From Rhizobium sp. BK313 (GTDB lineage Bacteria; Pseudomonadota; Alphaproteobacteria; Rhizobiales; Rhizobiaceae), in contig NZ_JACHZQ010000007.1 of the NCBI RefSeq assembly GCF_014193655.1, forward strand, positions 124,001 to 188,000: a stretch of 64,000 nt of DNA, read 5' to 3'. The notes beneath the pieces were generated by a model that was not told the origin of the DNA, made no database searches, and worked only from the letters and a program-made list of their open reading frames with translations. Position numbers and translations under genes: made by a program. Shown here one piece after another: positions 58,465 through 64,000 of the stretch (positions within the stretch are counted from its first letter, which is position 1; each line of letters begins with the position of its first letter).

Positions 58465-59988
58465 ATGAGTTCGGAGGCCGTCGACGGTGCGGTGGTGCTG
58501 TCCGCGAGGCGAATTTGCAAGTCCTTCAGCGGCGTGCAGGTGCTGTTCAGCGTCAATTTCGATCTTCGGGCCGGTGAAATCCACGCGCTCATGGGCGAGA
58601 ACGGTGCCGGCAAGTCGACGCTCGTCAAGGTTCTCTCCGGCTTCGAGCAGCCAAGCTCCGGCGAGATCCTGCTCGACGGCCAAGCCGTGAAGCTGCCGCC
58701 CAATGGCGCCGCAGAGGCGCTCGGCATCGTCATCATCCACCAGGAATTCAATCTCGCCGAACATCTGACCGTTACCGAGAGCCTGTTTCTCGGCCGTGAA
58801 GTCACACGTTTCGGTGTGCTCGACCGCAAGTACATGCGCGCCGAGACGCGGCGTGTCCTCGATCTCCTCGGTTCGCATGTCGACGTGAATGCGTTGATCG
58901 GCACGCTTTCCATCGCCGACAAGCAGATGGTGGAGATCGCCAAGGCGATCAGCCGCGATGCGAGGATCGTCTTCATGGACGAGCCGACCGCCGTGCTGTC
59001 GCGCGAGGAAACCAACTTCCTCTTCAAGCAGGTGCGCAAGCTCCGCGACCAGGGGACGAGCTTCGTGTTCGTGTCCCACAAGCTCGACGAGGTCATGGAG
59101 CTGACGGACCGGGTCACGGTCCTGCGCGACGGCCAATGGGTGAAGACATCGGAGACCTCACTGCTCGATGGCGAATCGATTGCCCAGCTGATGGTCGGGC
59201 GTGAGCTTTCCAGCCTTTATCCCGCCAAGAACGAGCCCGACGTCGATGAGAAGGTCGTGCTCGCCGTGAATTCCATTTCGACAGGCTATGTCCGTGATGC
59301 CAGCTTCGAGCTGCGCAAGGGCGAAATACTCGGCTTTTCCGGCATGATCGGATCCGGCCGTACCGAACTGATGGAGGCAGTCGTCGGTCTGCGCTCGCGG
59401 GCGGGCGGTGAAGTCATTGCCAACGGTCAACCCGTCCCGCCGCATGATGTGCATGCCGCGATCGACGCTGGTCTCGCCTATATGACCAAGGACCGCAAGT
59501 CCAAGGGCCTGCTTCTGAATTCCGGCATGACGGCGAACCTTACCCTGCAATCTCTCGATCGGCACGGCAAGTTCGGCTATCTCAGCGCCGCGAGCGAAGC
59601 GAACGCCTTGGCGCGGGCGCGCCGACGTTTCGATATCCGCGTCCGCGACGGTAACATCGTTGCCGGCCGCATGTCCGGCGGCAACCAGCAAAAGCTGCTG
59701 CTCGCAAAGGTCATGGAGACCGAGCCACAGATCATCATCATCGACGAGCCGACGCGCGGCATCGATGTCGGGACGAAACAGCAGATCTATCATTTCATAT
59801 CGGCGCTGGCGCGCGATGGCCATTCGATCATCGTCGTCTCTTCAGAGATGCCTGAGGTCATCGGGTTGTGCACGCGGGTAGCCGTGATGCGCGAGGGTCG
59901 GATCGTCGGCATGCTTGAGGGCGAGGAGATCTCCGAGCAGGAAATCATGCGTTATGCGGCGGGCCTGAAGAAAAAGACAGCTGCTTGA
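58465..59988 (+). CDS. sugar ABC transporter ATP-binding protein (RbsA/XylG class)
   Basis: Tandem ATPase of 507 residues. First domain: Walker A GENGAGKST, signature SIADKQMVEIAKA, Walker B IVFMDEPTAVLS. Second domain: degenerate P-loop GMIGSGRTE, signature SGGNQQKLLLAK and IIIDEPTRGID. This duplicated architecture belongs to the CUT2 class for monosaccharides. GGAGG lies five bases before the ATG at 58465; another ATG is three bases earlier. It is the first gene of an operon with the unusual order ATPase, permease, binding protein. Confidence 0.92.
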   Translation: MSSEAVDGAVVLSARRICKSFSGVQVLFSVNFDLRAGEIHALMGENGAGKSTLVKVLSGFEQPSSGEILLDGQAVKLPPNGAAEALGIVIIHQEFNLAEHLTVTESLFLGREVTRFGVLDRKYMRAETRRVLDLLGSHVDVNALIGTLSIADKQMVEIAKAISRDARIVFMDEPTAVLSREETNFLFKQVRKLRDQGTSFVFVSHKLDEVMELTDRVTVLRDGQWVKTSETSLLDGESIAQLMVGRELSSLYPAKNEPDVDEKVVLAVNSISTGYVRDASFELRKGEILGFSGMIGSGRTELMEAVVGLRSRAGGEVIANGQPVPPHDVHAAIDAGLAYMTKDRKSKGLLLNSGMTANLTLQSLDRHGKFGYLSAASEANALARARRRFDIRVRDGNIVAGRMSGGNQQKLLLAKVMETEPQIIIIDEPTRGIDVGTKQQIYHFISALARDGHSIIVVSSEMPEVIGLCTRVAVMREGRIVGMLEGEEISEQEIMRYAAGLKKKTAA

Positions 59989-60049
59989 GCGAGCGGCGAA
60001 AGCAAGGGCGTATTCCCAACAATATTGGGACGGGAGGTTGGTTTTGGAT

Positions 60050-61060
60050 ATGAGCGTGAGCGAGGATAGCAGCGAGAAGACAGGCGGACGGGGTCGGTTC
60101 TGGCGAGATGTCGATCTGCGGGCCGTCGCACCGTTTGCGGCGTTGGTGCTGCTTCTGATTGTCGGGGCATTGGTCAATCCGAATTTCATCGGCATTACCA
60201 ATCTCACCAATGTCGCGACGAGATGCGCCTATATTGCGATCATCGCGGTCGGTGCCACCTTCGTTATCTCGGCGGGCGATCTGGATTTGTCGGTTGGGGC
60301 GATGGTCGCCTTCGTTGCAAGCCTTATGATTCTGCTGATGAACTCCGGCGTGATCGCCGATCCGGCGCTGATGTTGGCGGCCGCCGTTTTGTTCTCGATC
60401 ATCGCTGGTGTCCTCTGCGGTCTGGCCAATGGTCTGATCACGACTATGGGCAAGATCGAGCCGTTCATTGCGACCTTGGGCACGATGGGCGTCTACCGCG
60501 GCCTGACGACCTGGTTGTCGCAGGGCGGCGCGATCACCCTGCGCTCGGCAGACGTGCAATCGCTCTATAAGCCCGCCTATTACGGTACCGTGTTCGGTGT
60601 GCCCGTTCCGATCGCCGTCATTCTTGCCGTCACCTGCGTTGCGGCCTTCATTCTTTATCGCACCCGCTACGGGCGGCATGTCATCGCCGTCGGCTCTAAT
60701 CGCGACGTTGCACGTTATTCCGGCGTGGCGGTCAATCGCGTGCGTACCATCGCCTTTATCATCCAGGGACTTTGCGTTGCCATTGCGGTACTTCTCTATG
60801 TGCCGCGGCTCGGGTCCACGTCGGCGCAGACGGGTATTCTCTGGGAGCTGCAGGCGATCACCGCCGTCGTCGTGGGCGGCACGGCGCTGAAGGGCGGCGC
60901 GGGCAGGGTATGGGGCACGATCTGCGGCGCTTTCATCCTTGAGCTTGTCGGCAACATCATGCTGCTTTCCAATTTCATCAGCGAGTATCTGCTGAGTGCT
61001 ATCCAGGGTGCGATCATCATCATCGCCATGCTGGTTCAGCGCTCGCTTGCTCGCAAATAG
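60050..61060 (+). CDS. sugar ABC transporter permease (RbsC/XylH class)
   Basis: Inner-membrane permease of 336 residues with eight to ten hydrophobic segments. CUT2 signatures: SAGDLDLSVGAMVAF (about 76-90), IATLGTMGVYRGL and GTALKGGAGRVWGT. The ATG at 60050 is twelve bases after GGGAGG; a TTG at 60044 has better spacing and may be the true start. A homodimer of this protein would form the channel energised by the tandem ATPase. Confidence 0.9.
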   Translation: MSVSEDSSEKTGGRGRFWRDVDLRAVAPFAALVLLLIVGALVNPNFIGITNLTNVATRCAYIAIIAVGATFVISAGDLDLSVGAMVAFVASLMILLMNSGVIADPALMLAAAVLFSIIAGVLCGLANGLITTMGKIEPFIATLGTMGVYRGLTTWLSQGGAITLRSADVQSLYKPAYYGTVFGVPVPIAVILAVTCVAAFILYRTRYGRHVIAVGSNRDVARYSGVAVNRVRTIAFIIQGLCVAIAVLLYVPRLGSTSAQTGILWELQAITAVVVGGTALKGGAGRVWGTICGAFILELVGNIMLLSNFISEYLLSAIQGAIIIIAMLVQRSLARK

Positions 61061-61128
61061 CGAATAACCGGGTTAGGGGGCGCCCGGTCATCAGGACAAG
61101 GCCCTGTCTCTATCTGGGAGGATACTAC

Positions 61129-62076
61129 ATGCGTAAAAGACTATTTGGCCTGGCTATTGTGCTGGCGGCTTTGGCCGGCACCGTGCATGCCGAGGATAAG
61201 AAGGTGACCATCGGCGTTTCCATTCCGGCAGCGGATCATGGCTGGACTTCGGGCGTCGTCTTCCATGCCGAGCGCGTCGCTAAGCTACTGATGGCGGAGC
61301 ATCCTGGGCTGAACGTCATCGTCAAGACCTCGCCCGACGCGGCAAGTCAGGCAAATGCGGTACAGGACCTTGAGACCCAGGGCATCGACGCTCTGGTGAT
61401 CCTGCCGTCGGATCCCGATCCGCTGGTCAACGCCATCAAGGAAGTCAAGGACAAGGGCAAGTTTGTGACGCTCGTCGACCGCGCGCCGAGCAACAATGAC
61501 AATTCCGTCCGTGACCTCTATGTCGCCGGCAACAACCCGGCGCTCGGCCAGACTGCCGGCGAATATATCAAGGCCAATACGCCGAACGCTCAGGTTGTCG
61601 TCATCCGCGGCCTGCCGATCCCGATCGACCAGCAGCGTCAGGACGGCTTCGACAAGGGCATTGCGGGCTCCAACGTCAAGGTTCTCGACCGGCAATATGG
61701 CAACTGGAATCGCGACGACGCTTTCAAGGTCATGCAGGACTATCTGACGAAGTTCCCGAAGATCGATGTCGTGTGGTGTCAGGATGATGACATGGCCGTC
61801 GGCGTGCTTCAGGCGATCGATCAGGCCAAGCGTACCGACATCCAGTATGTCATCGCTGGTGCCGGTTCCAAGGATATGGTCAAGAAGGTCATGGACGGCG
61901 ACAAGCTGATTCCGGTCGACGTGCTCTATCCGCCGGCAATGGTCGGAACGGCCATGGAACTGACCGCCGCCAACTTCTACGACCAGGTTCCGGTTCGCGG
62001 CAACTATATCCTGGACGCGACCTTGGTCACCAAGGACAATGCCAAGGATTTCTACTTCCCCGATTCGCCGTTCTGA
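61129..62076 (+). CDS. sugar ABC transporter substrate-binding protein (RbsB/XylF class)
   Basis: Periplasmic binding protein of 315 residues with a signal peptide cleaved near VHA21. The mature protein has the ribose-type fold: VTIGVSIPAADHGWTSGVV, a first-lobe ILPSDPDPLVNAIK block, DRAPSNND and CQDDDMAVGVLQAI. The aromatic Trp in HGWTSG and Asp in QDDD resemble pocket residues of CUT2 proteins. Ligand unknown; the binding protein stands last in the ABC operon, followed by a strong terminator. Confidence 0.9.
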   Translation: MRKRLFGLAIVLAALAGTVHAEDKKVTIGVSIPAADHGWTSGVVFHAERVAKLLMAEHPGLNVIVKTSPDAASQANAVQDLETQGIDALVILPSDPDPLVNAIKEVKDKGKFVTLVDRAPSNNDNSVRDLYVAGNNPALGQTAGEYIKANTPNAQVVVIRGLPIPIDQQRQDGFDKGIAGSNVKVLDRQYGNWNRDDAFKVMQDYLTKFPKIDVVWCQDDDMAVGVLQAIDQAKRTDIQYVIAGAGSKDMVKKVMDGDKLIPVDVLYPPAMVGTAMELTAANFYDQVPVRGNYILDATLVTKDNAKDFYFPDSPF

Positions 62077-62103
62077 ACGGGCGATCCGCGGATTCCAACG
62101 AGG

Positions 62104-62132
62104 CGCCCGCCGGTTCCGGCGGGCGTTTTTTG
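62104..62132 (+). terminator. intrinsic terminator of the CUT2 ABC operon
   Basis: CGCCCGCCGG (62104-62113) pairs with CCGGCGGGCG (62116-62125), then TTTTTTG. The closing loop is tiny; effectively eight or nine base pairs form. Confidence 0.92.
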
Positions 62133-62304
62133 TGCGCTCTGCCACAGAGTTTCGCACTGCACGACAATTTTTGCGGCACGTACCTCTTGCCGTCGACGGC
62201 GGGCCGTGATTAGGTCTCCATGCATTCGACTTTTGGCCTGACGGCCCTATTGTTTTTGAGGGAACGACGCCTTGTTCGCTCCGAATGAGGTGTTGAAACG
62301 CTTC

Positions 62305-62316
62305 GGAAACGTTTAC
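62305..62316 (+). promoter_or_regulatory. possible LacI-family operator before the TIM-barrel gene
   Basis: GGAAACGTTTAC resembles LacI-family operators and the TGTAAA/TTTACA units of the twin operator 4 kb upstream (reverse strand GTAAACGTTTCC). It is 27 bp before the ATG, so the two enzymes may have their own promoter under the same LacI regulator. Confidence 0.5.
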
Positions 62317-62342
62317 AGTACACGACCAGGGAGGAATTACGC

Positions 62343-63395
62343 ATGAAGACGATCAAGGGCCCAGGCCTGTTTCTCGGGCAATTCGCAAGTGACGAAGCTC
62401 CGTTCAACTCATGGGATTCGATCACCAAATGGGCGGCTGAGGCCGGCTATGTCGGCGTGCAGGTGCCGACCTGGGCAAGCCAGCTCATCGATCTGAAGAA
62501 GGCCGCGACCTCCAAGGACTATTGCGACGAATTCGCCGGCGTCGCCCGCGCCAACGGCGTCGAGGTCACGGAGCTTTCGACCCATCTGCAAGGCCAGCTT
62601 GTCGCCGTGCATCCCGCCTATGACGAGGCTTTCGACGGCTTTGCGGCGCCGGAAGTGCGCGGCAATCCGAAGGCGCGGCAGGAATGGGCCGTCGAACAGG
62701 TGAAGATGGCGCTGTCGGCTTCCAAGCACCTCGGTATCAAGGCGCATGCGACCTTCTCCGGCGCGCTCGCCTGGCCCTTCCTCTATCCGTGGCCGCAGCG
62801 TCCGGCCGGCCTCGTCGAAACCGCCTTCGATGAGCTCGCCCGCCGCTGGACGCCGATCCTCAACCATGCCGATTCCTGCGGCGTCGATGTCGCCTATGAA
62901 ATCCATCCCGGCGAAGACCTGCATGACGGCATTACCTTCGAGATGTTCCTGGAGCGCGTCGGCAACCATCCGCGCGCCAACATGCTCTATGACCCGTCGC
63001 ACTATGTCCTGCAGTGCCTCGACTATCTCGATCACCTCGATATCTACAAGGAACGCATCAAGATGTTCCACGTCAAGGATGCGGAGTTCAATCCGACCGG
63101 GCGTCAGGGCGTCTACGGCGGTTATCAGAGCTGGGTCAACCGCGCCGGCCGCTTCCGTTCGCCCGGCGACGGCCAGGTCGATTTCGGTTCGATCTTCTCG
63201 AAGCTGACCGCCAATGATTTCGACGGTTGGGCCGTGGTCGAGTGGGAATGCTGCCTCAAGCATCCCGAAGACGGCGCACGCGAAGGTGCCGAATTCGTCA
63301 AGGCGCATATCATCCGCGTCACGGAAAAGGCCTTCGACGACTTCGCCGGCAGCGGCACGGACCAGGCGGCCAATCGGCGCATGCTGGGGCTTTGA
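62343..63395 (+). CDS. sugar phosphate isomerase/epimerase-like TIM-barrel enzyme
   Basis: Cytoplasmic TIM-barrel protein of 350 residues of the xylose-isomerase-like AP-endonuclease family 2. Likely metal-site regions: YEIHPGEDLHDG (Glu near 179, His near 181), DPSHYVLQ (Asp/His), KMFHVKDAEF (His/Asp) and VEWECCL (Glu). GGGAGGAATTACGC precedes the ATG. Followed by a Gfo/Idh/MocA gene, an association seen in cyclitol and 3-keto-sugar pathways; it might isomerise or cleave the product of that dehydrogenase. Specific substrate not visible. Confidence 0.87.
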   Translation: MKTIKGPGLFLGQFASDEAPFNSWDSITKWAAEAGYVGVQVPTWASQLIDLKKAATSKDYCDEFAGVARANGVEVTELSTHLQGQLVAVHPAYDEAFDGFAAPEVRGNPKARQEWAVEQVKMALSASKHLGIKAHATFSGALAWPFLYPWPQRPAGLVETAFDELARRWTPILNHADSCGVDVAYEIHPGEDLHDGITFEMFLERVGNHPRANMLYDPSHYVLQCLDYLDHLDIYKERIKMFHVKDAEFNPTGRQGVYGGYQSWVNRAGRFRSPGDGQVDFGSIFSKLTANDFDGWAVVEWECCLKHPEDGAREGAEFVKAHIIRVTEKAFDDFAGSGTDQAANRRMLGL

Positions 63396-63404
63396 TCCGA
63401 GCAC

Positions 63405-63564
63405 CTTCCCCCACGCATTGCGGGGAAGAAGGTCAGCTGGAGCGATTGAGCGTTACGAAATCACGACAGGTGGGTGAGGGCCTTCTCGATATTCTCCGCG
63501 AATTCCGAACTTGCCGAAAGCTCGGCCCCTCACCCTAACCCTCTCCCCGCAAGCGAGGAGAGGG
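63405..63564. repeat. palindromic repeats between TIM-barrel and Gfo/Idh/MocA genes
   Basis: CTTCCCC (63405-63411) pairs with GGGGAAG (63422-63428). Further on, CCCTCTCCCCGC (63539-63550) pairs with GCGAGGAGAGGG (63553-63564) with one mismatch, preceded by CCCTCACCCTAA. Such CCCTCTCCCCG repeats are spread through rhizobial intergenic DNA. The 204-bp gap has no gene. Confidence 0.65.
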
Positions 63565-63599
63565 AACCATCACGCTTATAAATTTCTCAGGAGGAACAT

Positions 63600-64000
63600 A
63601 TGGCAATCGAAGGATCATCGGAGCAGACGCGTGAGCCGCGCATCCGGCTTGGCATGGTGGGCGGAGGCGCAGGCGCCTTTATCGGTGCGGTACACCGTAT
63701 CGCCGCACGTATCGACGACCAGTTCGATCTCGTCGCCGGCGCGCTGTCGGCCTCGCCGGACAAGGCTATCGCTTCGGGCCGCGATCTCGGTCTCGATCCC
63801 GCCCGTACCTATGCGAGCTATCGCGATATGGCAATCCGCGAAGCCAAGCTGAAAAACGGTATCGAAGCGGTTTCGATCGTTACGCCGAACCATGTTCACT
63901 ATGACGCCGCCAAGGAATTTCTGAAGCGTGGCATCCACGTCATCTGCGACAAGCCGCTGACTTCCAACCTTGCCGATGCGAAGAAGCTGAAGAAGGTGGC
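63600..64000 (+). CDS. Gfo/Idh/MocA-family oxidoreductase (cut by window end)
   Basis: NAD(P)-dependent sugar or cyclitol dehydrogenase; the first 133 residues are visible. Rossmann motif RLGMVGGGAGAFIGAVHR (16-33) and the family catalytic motif as CDKPLT near 119-124, where Asp replaces the usual Glu of EKP. TTTCTCAGGAGGAACAT supplies a strong ribosome site. The protein continues past the right edge. Together with the TIM-barrel gene and the CUT2 importer it suggests import and oxidation of a monosaccharide or cyclitol. Confidence 0.88.
   Translation, partial: MAIEGSSEQTREPRIRLGMVGGGAGAFIGAVHRIAARIDDQFDLVAGALSASPDKAIASGRDLGLDPARTYASYRDMAIREAKLKNGIEAVSIVTPNHVHYDAAKEFLKRGIHVICDKPLTSNLADAKKLKKV

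Noticed and set aside
63405..63564. Possible CRISPR or tandem array
   Set aside because: Only two dissimilar palindromes, no regular direct repeats or spacers; better explained as rhizobial intergenic repeats.

Overview
The window looks like chromosome or chromid DNA of a Rhizobium/Agrobacterium-group alphaproteobacterium. The evidence is GC-rich coding, dense SBP-dependent ABC importers, an smoEFGK-mtlK polyol locus, an rmrAB-type efflux pair with its TetR regulator, two GGAAC-N16/17-CGTY promoters of the alphaproteobacterial EcfG (general stress) type, and palindromic intergenic elements typical of rhizobia. No rRNA, tRNA, phage, insertion sequence or CRISPR array was found. Almost everything is intact, and the two end genes are cut only by the window.

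Layout. 1-1.8 kb: OmpR-type response regulator and histidine kinase (kinase runs off the left edge). 2.0-11.9 kb: polyol locus with FucU-type mutarotase, SorC-family regulator, ABC importer (SmoE, F, G, K), mannitol-type long-chain polyol dehydrogenase, HAD phosphatase and an FGGY kinase carrying the TCSLV motif of D-ribulokinases, followed by a convergent RpiR regulator. 13-21.8 kb: housekeeping and singletons (CysZ-like membrane protein, VOC protein with divergent TetR, endonuclease III, DUF2244, Ada-like methyltransferase, second SorC regulator, transaldolase behind an EcfG promoter, betaine-type SBP overlapping an L,D-transpeptidase, small lipoprotein).

22-35 kb is the most interesting part: a divergent catabolic locus around an IclR regulator and a perfect 18-bp palindrome. 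Leftward: IclR, fuconolactonase-type amidohydrolase, MaoC protein, class III CoA-transferase. Rightward: complete ABC sugar importer, mandelate-racemase-type sugar-acid dehydratase, RhaM-type mutarotase, Gfo/Idh/MocA dehydrogenase, second MaoC protein, a solute-binding-like protein with no signal peptide, and an SDR closely resembling DHRS6 / 2-keto-3-deoxy-L-fuconate dehydrogenase. This reads as non-phosphorylating oxidation of L-fucose or a related sugar, but the usual FAH-family diketo-acid hydrolase is absent and CoA-thioester enzymes are present instead.

35-42.6 kb: DUF1345 protein, a 57-aa DUF1328 protein behind a second EcfG-type promoter, and a ydcSTUV-ydcW-like polyamine/aminobutyraldehyde operon with a LysR regulator. 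42.8-49 kb: two uncharacterised proteins, gltX-lysS, a TerC-family transporter with a strong 5'-UTR hairpin, and a Rob-like AraC/GyrI regulator. 49-53 kb: rmrR-rmrAB multidrug efflux with two operators. 53-57 kb: LacI regulator, xylB, xylA. 57-64 kb: LacI regulator, twin operators, a ribose/xylose-class ABC importer in the order ATPase-permease-SBP, a TIM-barrel isomerase-like enzyme and a Gfo/Idh/MocA oxidoreductase cut by the right edge.

Overall the window is a carbohydrate-scavenging region: four ABC systems for sugars, polyols or polyamines, each with its own regulator and first oxidative enzymes, mixed with core genes. All family names come from motif recognition by eye; substrates are inferred from gene context.
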